From: Pontederia crassipes
Lineage: Eukaryota > Streptophyta > Magnoliopsida > Commelinales > Pontederiaceae
Length of the DNA: 64,000 bases
Reading direction: 5' to 3'
NCBI GenBank assembly: GCA_030549335.1
Contig: JAUKPH010000023.1
Location: 4,111,501 to 4,175,500 of the forward strand
Below the pieces are notes generated by a model. That model saw only the letters and a list, made by a program, of their open reading frames with translations, made no database searches and was not told the origin of the DNA. Positions 26,101 through 40,330 of this stretch are shown one piece after another. The number at the start of each line of letters is the position of its first letter. Position 1 is the stretch's first letter. The position numbers and the translations under genes were made by a program.

Positions 26101-28320
26101 CTTTGGGTGTCCTAAGAGGTGACAGATGTTTAGAACTTTGACTCTATTTCAAACCGAAGTTGAACCGTTACAATCAAAGATAATGCTCTTGGGGATTAGA
26201 GTCTTAGAGTTGGGTTCAAAGCTATAAGTTATAGATACTTATTACAACCTTTGGGTGTCCTAAGAGGTGATAGATCTTTAGAATTTTAACTCTATTTGAA
26301 TCCGAAGTTGAACCGTTACAATCAATGATAAAGCTCTTGGGGATTAGAGTCTTAGAGTAAGGTTGAAAGCTATAACTTATAGATACCTATTACAACCTTT
26401 GGGTGTCCTAAGAGGTGATAGATCTTTAGAACTTTAACTCTATTTCAAACCGAAGTTGAACCGTTACAATCAAAGATAACGCTCTTGGGGATTAGAGTCT
26501 TAGAGTAAGGTTCAAAGCTATAAGTTATAGATACTTATTACAACCTTTGGGTGCCCTAAGAGGTGATAGAACTTTAGAACTTTAACTCTATTTCAAATCG
26601 AAGTTGAACCGTTACAATCAAAGATAACGCTCTTGGGGATTAGAGTCTTAGAGTTGGGTTCAAAGCTATAAGTTATAGATACTTGTTACAACCTTTGGGT
26701 GTCCTAAGAGGTGACAGATCTTTAGAACTTTGACTCTATTTCAAACCCAAGTTGAACGGTTACAATCAAAGATAATGCTCTTGGGGATTAGAGTCTTAGA
26801 GTTGGGTTCAAAGCTATAAGTTATAGATACTTATTACAACCTTTGGGTGTCCTAAGAGGTGATAGATCTTTAGAATTTTAACTCTATTTGAATCCGAAGT
26901 TGAACCGTTACAATCAATGATAAAGCTCTTGGGGATTAGAGTCTTAGAGTAAGGTTGAAAGCTATAACTTATAGATACCTATTACAACCTTTGGGTGTCC
27001 TAAGAGGTGATAGATCTTTAGAACTTTAACTCTATTTCAAACCGAAGTTGAACCGTTACAATCAAAGATAACGGTCTTGGGGATTAGAGTCTTAGAGTTG
27101 GGTTCAAAGCTATAAGTTATAGATACTTATTACAACCTTTGGGTGTCCTAAGAGGTGATAGATCTTTAGAACTTTGACTCTATTTCAATCCGAAGTTGAA
27201 CCGTTACAATCAATGATAAAGCTCTTGGGGCTTAGAGCCTTAGAGTAAGGTTCAAAGCTATAAGTTATAGATACTTATTACAACTTTTGGGTGTCCTAAG
27301 AAGTGATAGATCTTTAGAACTTTAATTCTATTTCAATCCGAAGTTGAACCGTTACAATCAAAGATAATGCTCTTGGGGATTAGAGTCTTAGAGTTGGGTT
27401 CAAAGCTATAAGTTATAGATACTTGTTACAACCTTTGGGTGTCCTAAGAGGTGACAGATCTTTAGAACTTTGACTCTATTTCAAACCGAAGTTGAACCGT
27501 TACAATCAAAGATAATGCTCTTGGGGATTAGAGTCTTAGAGTTGGGTTCAAAGCTATAAGTTATAGATACTTGTTACAACCTTTGGGTGTCCTAAGAGGT
27601 GCTAGATCTTTTGAACTTTAACACTATTTCAATCCAAAGTTGAACCGTTACAATCAATGATAAAGCTCTTGGGGATTAGAGTCTTAGAGTAAGGTTCAAA
27701 GCTATAACTTATAGATACCTATTACAACCTTTGGGTGTCCTAAGAGGTGATAGATCTTTAGAACTTTAACTCTATTTCAAACCGAAGCTGAACCGTTACA
27801 ATCAAAGATAACGCTCTTGGGGATTAGAGTCTTAGAGTAAGGTTCAAAGCTATAACTTATAGATACTTATTACAACCTTTGGGTGCCCTAAGAGGTGATA
27901 GATCTTTAGAACTTTAACTCTATTTCAAATCGAAGTTGAACCGTTACAATCAAAGATAACGCTCTTGGGGATTAGAGTCTTAGAGTTGGGTTCAAAGCTA
28001 TAAGTTATAGATACTTGTTACAACCTTTGGGTGTCCTAAGAGGTGATAGATCTTTAGAACTTTGACTCTATTTGAAACCGAAGTTGAACCGTTACAATCA
28101 AAGATAATGCTCTTGGGGATTAGAGTCTAAGAGTTGGGTTCAAAGCTATAAGTTATAGATACATATTACAACCTTTGGGTGTCCTAAGAGGTGCTAGATC
28201 TTTTGAACTTTAACACTATTTCAATCCAAAGTTGAACCGTTACAATCAATGATAAAGCTCTTGGGGATTAGAGTCTTAGAGTAAGGTTCAAAGCTATAAC
28301 TTATAGATACCTATTACAAC
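15628..28320 (+). repeat. 6,363-bp (43-monomer) tandem duplication
   Basis: Bases 15,628-21,957 match 21,991-28,320 at a constant shift of 6,363, with the joint between about 21,958 and 21,990. More than ten rare markers keep exact spacing. They include CAATTAAAG (15,811/22,174), CCATTAAAATC (16,251/22,614 and 19,506/25,869), CTTAAGAATTTTAAATC (near 17,546/23,909), AACCATAGGG, TTCAAGGC, and GCTAGATCTTTTG (21,238/27,601 and 21,830/28,193). I noticed five substitutions (at 19,330, 19,645, 19,942, 20,817 and 21,421 of copy 1) and no length change, so identity is about 99.9%. This is a recent event. The period is one base short of 43 x 148. Confidence 0.92.
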
Positions 28321-31300
28321 TTTTGGGTGTCCTAAGAGGTGATAGATCTTTAGAACTTTAACTCTATTTCAAACCGAAGTTGAACCGTTACAATCAAAGA
28401 TAACGCTCTTGGGGATTAGAGTCTTAGAGTTGGGTTCAAAGCTATAAGTTATAGATACTTATTACAACCTTTGGGTACCCTAAGAGGAGATAGACCTTTA
28501 GAACTTTAACTCTATTTCAAACCAAAGTTGAACCATTAAAATCAAAGTTAACGCTCTTGGGGATTAGAGTCTTAGAGTAAGGTGCAAAGCTATAAGTTAT
28601 AGATACTTATTACAACCTTTGGGTGCCCTAAGAGGTGATAGAACTTTAGAACTTTAACTCTATTTCAAATCGAAGTTGAACCGTTACAATCAAAGATAAC
28701 GCTCTTGGGGATTAGAGTCTTAGAGTTGGGTTCAAAGCTATAAGTTATAGATACTTGTTACAACCTTTGGGTGTCCTAAGAGGTGACAGATGTTTAGAAC
28801 TTTGACTCTATTTCAAACCGAAGTTGAACCGTTACAATCAAAGATAATGCTCTTGGGGATTAGAGTCTTAGAGTTGGGTTCAAAGCTATAAGTTATAGAT
28901 ACTTATTACAACCTTTGGGTGTCCTAAGAGGTGATAGATCTTTAGAATTTTAACTCTATTTGAATCCGAAGTTGAACCGTTACAATCAATGATAAAGCTC
29001 TTGGGGATTAGAGTCTTAGAGTAAGGTTGAAAGCTATAACTTATAGATACCTATTACAACCTTTGGGTGTCCTAAGAGGTGATAGATCTTTAGAACTTTA
29101 ACTCTATTTCAAACCGAAGTTGAACCGTTACAATCAAAGATAACGGTCTTGGGGATTAGAGTCTTAGAGTTGGGTTCAAAGCTATAAGTTATAGATACTT
29201 ATTACAACCTTTGGGTGTCCTAAGAGGTGATAGATCTTTAGAACTTTGACTCTATTTCAAACCGAGGTTGAACCGTTACAATCAAAGATAACGCTCTTGG
29301 GGATTAGAGTCTTAGAGTGAGGTTCAAAGCTATAAGTTATAGATACTTATTACAACCTTAGGGTGTCCTAAGAGGTGTAGATCTTTAGAACTTTAACTCT
29401 ATTTCAATCTGAAGTTGAACCGTTACAATCAATGATAAAGCTCTTGGGGCTTAGAGCCTTAGAGTAAGGTTCAAAGCTATAAGTTATAGATACTTATTAC
29501 AACCTTTGGGTGTCCTAAGAGGTGATAGATCTTTAGAATTTTAACTCTATTTGAATCCGAAGTTGAACCGTTACAATCAATGATAAAGCTCTTGGGGATT
29601 AGAGTCTTAGAGTAAGGTTCAAAGCTATAAGTTATAGATACTTATTACAACTTTTGGGTGTCCTAAGAGGTGATAGATCTTTAGAACTTTAACTCTATTT
29701 CAAACCGAAGTTGAACCGTTACAATCAAAGATAACGCTCTTGGGGATTAGAGTCTTAGAGTTGGGTTCAAAGCTATAAGTTATAGATACTTATTACAACC
29801 TTTGGGTGTCCTAAGAGGTGATAGATCTTAAGAATTTTAACTCTATTTGAATCCGAAGTTGAACCGTTACAATCAATGATAAAGCTCTTGGGGATTAGAG
29901 TCTTAGAGTAAGGTTCAAAGCTATAACTTATAGATACCTATTACAACCTTTGGGTGTCCTAAGAGGTGATAGATCTTTAGAACTTTAACTCTATTTCAAA
30001 CCGAAGTTGAACCGTTACAATCAAAGATAACGCTCTTGGGGATTAGAGTCTTAGAGTTGGGTTCAAAGCTATAAGTTATAGATACTTATTACAACTTTTG
30101 GGTGTCCTAAGAAGTGATAGATCTTTAGAACTTTAACTCTATTTCAATCCGAAGTTGAACCGTTACAATCAAAGATAATGCTCTTGGGGATTAGAGTCTT
30201 AGAGTTGGGTTCAAAGCTATAAGTTATAGATACTTATTACAACCTTTGGGTGCCCTAAGAGGTGATAGATCTTTAGAATTTTAACTCTATTTCAATTCGA
30301 AGTTGAACCGTTACAATCAATGATAAAGCTCTTGGGGATTAGAGTCTTAGAGTAAGGTTCAAAGCTATAAGTTATAGATACTTATTACAACCTTTGGGTG
30401 TCCTAAGAGGCGATAGATCTTTAGAACTTTAACTCTATTTCAATCCGAAGTTGAAGCGTTACAATCAAAGATAACGCTCTTGGGAATTAGAGTCTTAGAG
30501 TTGGGTTCAAAGCTATAACTTATAGATACTTATTACAACCTTTGGGTGTCCTAAGAGGTGATAGATCTTTAGAACTTTAACTCTATTTCAATCCAAAGTT
30601 GAACCGTTACAATCAATGATAAAGCTCTTGGGGATTAGAGTCTTAGAGTAAGGTTCAAAGCTATAACTTATAAATACCTATTACAACCTTTGGGTGTCTT
30701 AAGAGGTGATAGATCTTTATAACTTTAACTCTATTTCAAACCGAAGCTGAACCGTTACAATCAAAGATAACGCTCTTGGGGATTAGAGTCTTAGAGTAAG
30801 GTTCAAAGCTATAACTTATAGATACTTATTACAACCTTTGGGTGCCCTAAGAGGTGATAGATCTTTAGAACTTTAACTCTATTTCAAATCGAAGTTGAAC
30901 CGTTACAATCAAAGATAACGCTCTTGGGGATTAGAGTCTTAGAGTTGGGTTCAAAGCTATAAGTTATAGATACTTGTTACAACCTTTGGGTGTCCTAAGA
31001 GGTGATAGATCTTTAGAACTTTGACTCTATTTGAAACCGAAGTTGAACCGTTACAATCAAAGATAATGCTCTTGGGGATTAGAGTCTAAGAGTTGGGTTC
31101 AAAGCTATAAGTTATGGATACATATTACAACCTTTGGGTGTCCTAAGAGGTGCTAGATCTTTTGAACTTTAACTCTATTTCAATCCAAAGTTGAACCGTT
31201 ACAATCAATGATAAAGCTCTTGGGGATTAGAGTCTTAGAGTAAGGTTCAAAGCTATAACTTATAGATACCTATTACAACCTTTGGGTGTCCTAAGAGGTG

Positions 31301-34300
31301 ATAGATCTTTAGAACTTTAACTCTATTTCAAACCGAAGTTGAACCGTTACAATCAAAGATAACGCTTTTGGGGATTAGAGTCTTAGAGTTGGGTTCAAAG
31401 CTATAAGTTATAGATACTTATTACAACCTTTGGGTGTCCTAAGAGGTGATAGATCTTTAGAACTTTGACTCTATTTCAAACCGAGGTTGAACCGTTACAA
31501 TCAAAGATAACGCTCTTGGGGATTAGAGTCTTAGAGTAAGGTTCAAAGCTATAAGTTATAGATACTTATTACAACCTTAGGGTGTCCTAAGAGGTGATAG
31601 ATCTTTAGAACTTTAACTCTATTTCAATCCGAAGTTGAACCGTTACAATCAATGATAAAGCTCTTGGGGCTTAGAGCCTTAGAGTAAGGTTCAAAGCTAT
31701 AAGTTATAGATACTTATTACAACTTTTGGGTGTCCTAAGAAGTGATAGATCTTTAGAACTTTAACTCTATTTCAATCCGAAGTTGAACCGTTACAATCAA
31801 AGATAATGCTCTTGGGGATTAGAGTCTTAGAGTTGGGTTCAAAGCTATAACTTATAGATACTTATTACAACCTTTGGGTGCCCTAAGAGGTGATAGATCT
31901 TTAGAACTTTAACTCTATTTCAAATCGAAGTTGAACCGTTACAATCAAAGATAACGCTCTTGGGGATTAGAGTCTAAGAGTTGGGTTCAAAGCTATAAGT
32001 TATAGATACATATTACAACCTTTGGGTGTCCTAAGAGGTGCTAGATCTTTTGAACTTTAACACTATTTCAATCCAAAGTTGAACCGTTACAATCAATGAT
32101 AAAGCTCTTGGGGATTAGAGTCTTAGAGTAAGGTTCAAAGCTATAACTTATAGATACCTATTACAACCTTTGGGTGTCCTAAGAGGTGATAGATCTTTAG
32201 AACTTTAACTCTATTTCAATCCGAAGTTGAACCGTTACAATCAAAGATAACGCTCTTGGGAATTAGAGTCTTAGAGTTGGGTTCAAAGCTATAACTTATA
32301 GATACTTATTACAACCTTTGGGTGTCCTAAGAGGTGATAGATCTTTAGAACTTTAACTCTATTTCAATCCAAAGTTGAACCGTTACAATCAATGATAAAG
32401 CTCTTGGGGATTAGAGTCTTAGAGTAAGGTTCAAAGCTATAACTTATAAATACCTATTACAACCTTTGGGTGTCTTAAGAGGTGATAGATCTTTATAACT
32501 TTAACTCTATTTCAAACCGAAGCTGAACCGTTACAATCAAAGATAACGCTCTTGGGGATTAGAGTCTTAGAGTAAGGTTCAAAGCTATAACTTATAGATA
32601 CTTATTACAACCTTTGGGTGCCCTAAGAGGTGATAGATCTTTAGAACTTTAACTCTATTTCAAATCGAAGTTGAACCGTTACAATCAAAGATAACGCTCT
32701 TGGGGATTAGAGTCTTAGAGTTGGGTTCAAAGCTATAAGTTATAGATACTTATTACAACCTTTGGGTGTCCTAAGAGGTGATAGATCTTTAGAACTTTAA
32801 CTCTATTTCAATCCGAAGTTGAACCGTTACAATCAATGATAAAGCTCTTGGGGATTAGAGTCTTAGAGTAAGGTTCAAAGCTATAAGTTATAGATACTTA
32901 TTACAACTTTTGGGTGTCCTAAGAGGTGATAGATCTTTAGAACTTTAACTCTATTTCAAACCGAAGTTGAACCGTTACAATCAAAGATAACGCTCTTGGG
33001 GATTAGAGTCTTAGAGTTGGGTTCAAAGCTATAAGTTATAGATACTTATTACAACCTTTGGGTACCCTAAGAGGAGATAGACCTTTAGAACTTTAACTCT
33101 ATTTCAAACCAAAGTTGAACCATTAAAATCAAAGTTAACGCTCTTGGGGATTAGAGTCTTAGAGTAAGGTGCAAAGCTATAAGTTATAGATACTTATTAC
33201 AACCTTTGGGTGCCCTAAGAGGTGATAGAACTTTAGAACTTTAACTCTATTTCAAATCGAAGTTGAACCGTTACAATCAAAGATAACGCTCTTGGGGATT
33301 ACAGTCTTAGAGTTGGGTTCAAAGCTATAAGTTATAGATACTTGTTACAACCTTTGGGTGTCCTAAGAGGTGACAGATCTTTAGAACTTTGACTCTATTT
33401 CAAACCGAAGTTGAACCGTTACAATCAAAGATAATGCTCTTGGGGATTAGAGTCTTAGAGTTGGGTTCAAAGCTATAAGTTATAGATACTTATTACAACC
33501 TTTGGGTGTCCTAAGAGGTGATAGATCTTTAGAATTTTAACTCTATTTGAATCCGAAGTTGAACCGTTACAATCAATGATAAAGCTCTTGGGGATTAGAG
33601 TCTTAGAGTAAGGTTGAAAGCTATAACTTATAGATACCTATTACAACCTTTGGGTGTCCTAAGAGGTGATAGATCTTTAGAACTTTAACTCTATTTCAAA
33701 CCGAAGTTGAACCATTACAATCAAAGATAACGGTCTTGGGGATTAGAGTCTTAGAGTTGGGTTCAAAGCTATAAGTTATAGATACTTATTACAACCTTTG
33801 GGTGTCCTAAGAGGTGATAGATCTTTAGAACTTTGACTCTATTTCAAACCGAGGTTGAACCGTTACAATCAAAGATAACGCTCTTGGGGATTAGAGTCTT
33901 AGAGTGAGGTTCAAAGCTATAAGTTATAGATACTTATTACAACCTTAGGGTGTCCTAAGAGGTGTAGATCTTTAGAACTTTAACTCTATTTCAATCTGAA
34001 GTTGAACCGTTACAATCAATGATAAAGCTCTTGGCGCTTAGAGCCTTAGAGTAAGGTTCAAAGCTATAAGTTATAGATACTTATTACAACCTTTGGGTGT
34101 CCTAAGAGGTGATAGATCTTTAGAATTTTAACTCTATTTGAATCCGAAGTTGAACCGTTACAATCAATGATAAAGCTCTTGGGGATTAGAGTCTTAGAGT
34201 AAGGTTCAAAGCTATAAGTTATAGATACTTATTACAACTTTTGGGTGTCCTAAGAGGTGATAGATCTTTAGAACTTTAACTCTATTTCAAACCGAAGTTG

Positions 34301-35258
34301 AACCGTTACAATCAAAGATAACGCTCTTGGGGATTAGTGTCTTAGAGTTGGGTTCAAAGCTATAAGTTATAGATACTTATTACAACCTTTGGGTGTCCTA
34401 AGAGGTGATAGATCTTAAGAATTTTAACTCTATTTGAATCCGAGGTTGAACCGTTACAATCAATGATAAAGCTCTTGGGGATTAGAGTCTTAGAGTAAGG
34501 TTCAAAGCTATAACTTATAGATACCTATTACAACCTTTGGGTGTCCTAAGAGGTGATAGATCTTTAGAACTTTAACTCTATTTCAAACCGAAGTTGAACC
34601 GTTACAATCAAAGATAACGCTCTTGGGGATTAGAGTCTTAGAGTTGGGTTCAAAGCTATAAGTTATAGATACTTATTACAACTTTTGGGTGTCCTAAGAA
34701 GTGATAGATCTTTAGAACTTTAACTCTATTTCAATCCGAAGTTGAACCGTTACAATCAAAGATAATGCTCTTGGGGATTAGAGTCTTAGAGTTGGGTTCA
34801 AAGCTATAAGTTATAGATACTTATTACAACCTTTGGGTGCCCTAAGAGGTGATAGATCTTTAGAATTTTAACTCTATTTCAATTCGAAGTTGAACCGTTA
34901 CAATCAATGATAAAGCTCTTGGGGATTAGAGTCTTAGAGTAAGGTTCAAAGCTATAAGTTATAGATACTTATTACAACCTTTGGGTGTCCTAAGAGGCGA
35001 TAGATCTTTAGAACTTTAACTCTATTTTAATCCGAAGTTGAAGCGTTACAATCAAAGATAACGCTCTTGGGAATTAGAGTCTTAGAGTTGGGTTCAAAGC
35101 TATAACTTATAGATACTTATTACAACCTTTGGGTGTCCTAAGAGGTGATAGATCTTTAGAACTTTAACTCTATTTCAATCCAAAGTTGAACCGTTACAAT
35201 CAATGATAAAGCTCTTGGGGATTAGAGTCTTAGAGTAAGGTTCAAAGCTATAACTTAT
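28312..35258 (+). repeat. 4,587-bp (31-monomer) repeat, partial
   Basis: Bases about 28,312-30,671 match 32,899-35,258 at a shift of 4,587. Markers are CCATTAAAATC (28,533/33,120), AACGGTC (29,142/33,729), AGGTGTAGATC (29,374/33,961) and GAGGCGATAG (cga at 30,411/34,998). I saw about seven substitutions over 2.36 kb, including ACAGTC at 33,301, TTGGCGC at 34,034 and GATTAGTGTC near 34,336. The 2.2 kb between the matched parts contains middle-section monomers in a different order. Confidence 0.85.
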
Positions 35259-38200
35259 AGATACTTATTACAACCTTTGGGTGCCCTAAGAGGTGATAGA
35301 TCTTTAGAACTTTAACTCTATTTCAAATCGAAGTTGAACCGTTACAATCAAAGATAACGCTCTTGGGGATTAGAGTCTTAGAGTTGGGTTCAAAGCTATA
35401 AGTTATAGATACTTGTTACAACCTTTGGGTGTCCTAAGAGGTGATAGATCTTTAGAACTTTAACTCTATTTCAAACCGAAGTTGAACCGTTACAATCAAA
35501 GATAACGCTCTTGGGGATTAGAGTCTTAGAGTTAGGTTCAAAGCTATAAGTTATAGGTACTTATTACAACCTTTGGGTGTCCTAAGAGGTGATAGAACTT
35601 CAGAACTTTAACTCTATTTCAAACCGAAGTTGAACCGTTACAATCAAAGATAACGCTCTTGGGGATTAGAGTCTTAGAGTTAGGTTCAAAGCTATAAGTT
35701 ATAGATACTTATTACAACCTTTGGGTGTCCTAAGAGGTGATAGATCTTTAGAACTTTAACTCTATTTCAAACCGAAGTTGAACCGTTACAATCAAAGATA
35801 ACGCTTTTGGGGATTAGAGTCTTAGAGTTGGGTTCAAAGCTATAAGTTATAGATACTTATTACAACCTTTGGGTGTCCTAAGAGGTGATAGATCTTTAGA
35901 ACTTTGACTCTATTTCAAACCGAGGTTGAACCGTTACAATCAAAGATAACGCTCTTGGGGATTAGAGTCTTAGAGTGAGGTTCAAAGCTATAAGTTATAG
36001 ATACTTATTACAACCTTAGGGTGTCCTAAGAGGTGATAGATCTTTAGAACTTTAACTCTATTTCAATCCGAAGTTGAACCGTTACAATCAATGATAAAGC
36101 TCTTGGGGCTTAGAGCCTTAGAGTAAGGTTCAAAGCTATAAGTTATAGATACTTATTACAACTTTTGGGTGTCCTAAGAAGTGATAGATCTTTAGAACTT
36201 TAACTCTATTTCAATCCGAAGTTGAACCGTTACAATCAAAGATAATGCTCTTGGGGATTAGAGTCTTAGAGTTGGGTTCAAAGCTATAAGTTATAGATAC
36301 TTATTACAACCTTTGGGTGCCCTAAGAGGTGATAGATCTTTAGAATTTTAACTCTATTTCAATTCGAAGTTGAACCGTTACAATCAATGATAAAGCTCTT
36401 GGGGATTAGAGTCTTAGAGTAAGGTTCAAAGCTATAAGTTATAGATACTTATTACAACCTTTCGGTGTCCTAAGAGGCGATAGATCTTTAGAACTTTAAC
36501 TCTATTTCAATCCGAAGTTGAAGCGTTACAATCAAAGATAACGCTCTTGGGAATTAGAGTCTTAGAGTTGGGTTCAAAGCTATAAATTATAGATACTTAT
36601 TACAACCTTTGGGTGTCCTAAGAGGTGATAGATCTTTAGAACTTTAACTCTATTTCAATCCAAAGTTGAACCGTTACAATCAATGATAAAGCTCTTGGGG
36701 ATTAGAGTCTTAGAGTAAGGTTCAAAGCTATAACTTATAAATACCTATTACAACCTTTGGGTGTCTTAAGAGGTGATAGATCTTTATAACTTTAACTCTA
36801 TTTCAAACCGAAGCTGAACCGTTACAATCAAAGATAACGCTCTTGGGGATTAGAGTCTTAGAGTAAGGTTCAAAGCTATAACTTATAGATACTTATTACA
36901 ACCTTTGGGTGCTCTAAGAGGTGATAGATCTTTAGAACTTTAACTCTATTTCAAATCGAAGTTGAACCGTTACAATCAAAGATAACGCTCTTGGGGATTA
37001 GAGTCTTAGAGTTGGGTTCAAAGCTATAAGTTATAGATACTTGTTACAACCTTTGGGTGTCCTAAGAGGTGATAGATCTTTAGAACTTTGACTCTATTTG
37101 AAACCGAAGTTGAACCGTTACAATCAAAGATAATGCTCTTGGGGATTAGAGTCTAAGAGTTGGGTTCAAAGCTATAAGTTATAGATACATGTTACAACCT
37201 TTGGGTGTCCTAAGAGGTGTTAGATCTTTTGAACTTTAACTCTATTTCAATCCAAAGTTGAACCGTTACAATCAATGATAAAGCTCTTGGGGATTAGAGT
37301 CTTAGAGTAAGGTTCAAAGCTATAACTTATAGATACCTATTACAACCTTTGGGTGTCCTAAGAGGTGATAGATCTTTAGAACTTTGACTCTATTTCAAAC
37401 CGAGGTTGAACCGTTACAATCAAAGATAACGCTCTTGGGGATTAGAGTCTTAGAGTGAGGTTCAAAGCTATAAGTTATAGATACTTATTACAACCTTAGG
37501 GTGTCCTAAGAGGCGATAGATCTTTAGAACTTTAACTCTATTTCAATCCGAAGTTGAACCGTTACAATCAATGATAAAGCTCTTGGGGCTTAGAGCCTTA
37601 GAGTAAGGTTCAAAGCTATAAGTTATAGATACTTATTACAACTTTTGGGTGTCCTAAGAAGTGATAGATCTTTAGAACTTTAACTCTATTTCAATCCGAA
37701 GTTGAACCGTTACAATCAAAGATAATGCTCTTGGGGATTAGAGTCTTAGAGTTGGGTTCAAAGCTATAAGTTATAGATACTTATTACAACCTTTGGGTGC
37801 CCTAAGAGGTGATAGATCTTTAGAATTTTAACTCTATTTCAATTCGAAGTTGAACCGTTACAATCAATGATAAAGCTCTTGGGGATTAGAGTCTTAGAGT
37901 AAGGTTCAAAGCTATAAGTTATAGATACTTATTACAACCTTTGGGTGTCCTAAGAGGCGATAGATCTTTAGAACTTTAACTCTATTTCAAACCGAAGTTG
38001 AACCGTTACAATCAAAGATAACGCTCTTGGGGATTAGAGTCTTAGAGTTGGGTTCAAAGCTATAAGTTATAGATACTTATTACAACATTTGGGTGCCCTA
38101 AGAGGTGATAGATCTTTAGAATTTTAACTCTATTTCAATCCGAAGTTGAACCGTTACAATCAAATATAACGCTCTTGGGGATTAGAGTCTTAGAGTAAGG

Positions 38201-38509
38201 TGCAAAGCTATAAGTTATAGATACTTATTACAACCTTTGGGTGTCCTAAGAGGTGATAGATCTTTTGAATTTTGACTCTATTTCAAACCGAAGTTGAACC
38301 GTTACAATCAAAGATAACGCTCTTGGGGATTAGAGTCTTAGAGTGAGGTTCAAAGCTATACGTTATAGATACTTATTACAACCTTTGGGTGTCCTAAGAG
38401 GTGATAAATCTTTAGAACTTTAACTCTATTTCAATCCGAAGTTGAACCGTTACAATCAATGATAAAGCTCTTGGGGCTTAGAGTCTTAGAGTAAGGTTCA
38501 AAGCTATAA
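35259..38509 (+). repeat. End of the middle section and transition zone
   Basis: Middle-section markers continue. GAGGCGATAG (cga) occurs at 36,478, 37,514 and 37,958, spaced 7 and 3 monomers apart and 10 monomers from 34,998. GGGGCTTAGAGCC is last seen near 37,590. From about 38 kb the middle-section markers fade, and those of the right section appear from about 38.5 kb. Only satellite is present. Confidence 0.8.
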
Positions 38510-40330
38510 GTTATAGATACTTATTACAACCTTTGGGCATCCTAAGAGGTGATAGATCTTTAGAACTTTAACTCTATTTCAAACTGAAGTTGAACCGTTA
38601 CAATCAAAGATAACGCTCTTGGGGATTAGAGTCTTAGAGTTGGGTTCAAAGCTATAAGTTATAGATACTTATTACAACCTTTGGGTGTCCTAAGAGGTGC
38701 TAGATCTTTAAAACTTTAACTCTATTTCAATCCAAAGTTGAACCGTTACAATCAATGATAAAGCTCTTGGGGATTAGAGTCTTAGAGTGATGTTCAAAGA
38801 TATAAGTTATAGATACTTATTACAACCTTTGGGTGTCCTAAGAGGTGCTAGATCTTTAGAACTTTAACTCTATTTCAATCCAAAGTTGAACCGTTACAAT
38901 CAATGATAAAGTTCTTGGGGATTAGAGTCTTAGAGTAAGGTTCAAAGCTATAAGTTATAGATACTTATTACAACCTTTGGGTGTCCTAAGAGGTGATAGA
39001 TCTTTAAAACTTTAACTCTATTTCAATCCGAAGTTGAACCGTTACAATCAATGATAAAGCTCTTGGGGATTAGAGTCATAGGGTAAGGTTCAAAGCTATA
39101 AGTTATAGATACTTATTACAACTTTTGGGTGTCCTAAGAGGTGATTGATCTTTAGAACTTTAACTCTATTTCAATCCGAAGTTGAACCGTTACAATCAAA
39201 GATAACGCTCTTGGGGATTAGAGTCTTAGAGTTGGGTTCAAAGCTATAAGTTATATCTACTTATTACAGCCTTTGGGTGTCCTAGGAGGTGATAGATCTT
39301 TATAACTTTAACTCTATTTCAAACCGAAGTTGAACCGTTACAATCAAAGATAACGCTCTTGGGGATTAGAGTCTTAGACTTGGGTTCAAAGCTATAAGTT
39401 ATAGATACTTATTACAACCTTTGGGTGCCCTAAGAGGTGATAGATCTTTAGAATTTTAACTCCATTTCAATTCGAAGTTGAACCGTTACAATCAAAGATA
39501 ACGCTCTTGGGGATTAGAGTCTTAGAGTTGGGTTCAAAGCTATAAGTTATAGATACTTATTACAACCTTTGGGTGTCCTAAGAGGTGATAGATCTTTAGA
39601 ACTTTAACTCTATTTCAAACCGAAGTTGAACCGTTACAATCAAAGATAACGCTCTTGGGGATTAGAGTCTTAGAGTTGGGTTCAAAGTTATAAGTTATAG
39701 ATACTTATTACAACCTTTGGGTGTCCTAAGAGGTGCTAGATCTTTAGAACTTTAACTCTATTTCAATCCAAAGTTGAACCATTACAATCAATGATAAAGC
39801 TCTTGGGGATTAGAGTCTTAGAGTAAGGTTCAAAGCTATAAGTTATAGCTACTTATTACAACCTTTGGGTGTCCTAAGAGGTGATAGATCTTTAGAACTT
39901 TAACTCTATTTCAATCCGAAGTTGAACCGTTACAATCAAAGATAACGCTCTTGGGGATTAGAGTCTTAGACTTGGGTTCAAAGCTATAAGTTATAGATAC
40001 TTATTACAACCTTTGGGTGCCCTAAGAGGTGATAGATCTTTAGAATTTTAACTCTATTTCAATTCGAAGTTGAACCGTTACAATCAAAGATAATGCTCTT
40101 GGGGATTAGAGTCTTAGAGTTGGGTTCAAAGCTATAAGTTATAGATACTTATTACAACTTTTGGGTGTTCTAAGAGGTGATAGATCTTTAGAACTTTAAC
40201 TCTATTTCAAATCGAAGTTGAACCGTTACAATCAAAGATAACGCTCTTGGGGATTAGAGTCTTAGAGTTGGGTTCAAAGCTATAAGTTATAGATACTTGT
40301 TACAACCTTTGGGTGTCCTAAGAGGTGATA
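38510..40330 (+). repeat. 1.8-kb block shared with 57.75-59.57 kb
   Basis: The order of variants matches the block 19,237 bp downstream: CAAACTGAAG, GAGTGATGTTC (tgatg at 38,788/58,025), GGTGATTGATC (attg at 39,144/58,381), TTATATCTAC, CAAAGTTATAAG, CCATTACAATC, TATAGCTAC and GACTTGGG. Its first 0.9 kb also matches 11.3-12.2 kb. Private changes here include CCTAGGAGG near 39,282, TTACAGCC near 39,267 and GGGTGTTC near 40,165. Confidence 0.85.
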
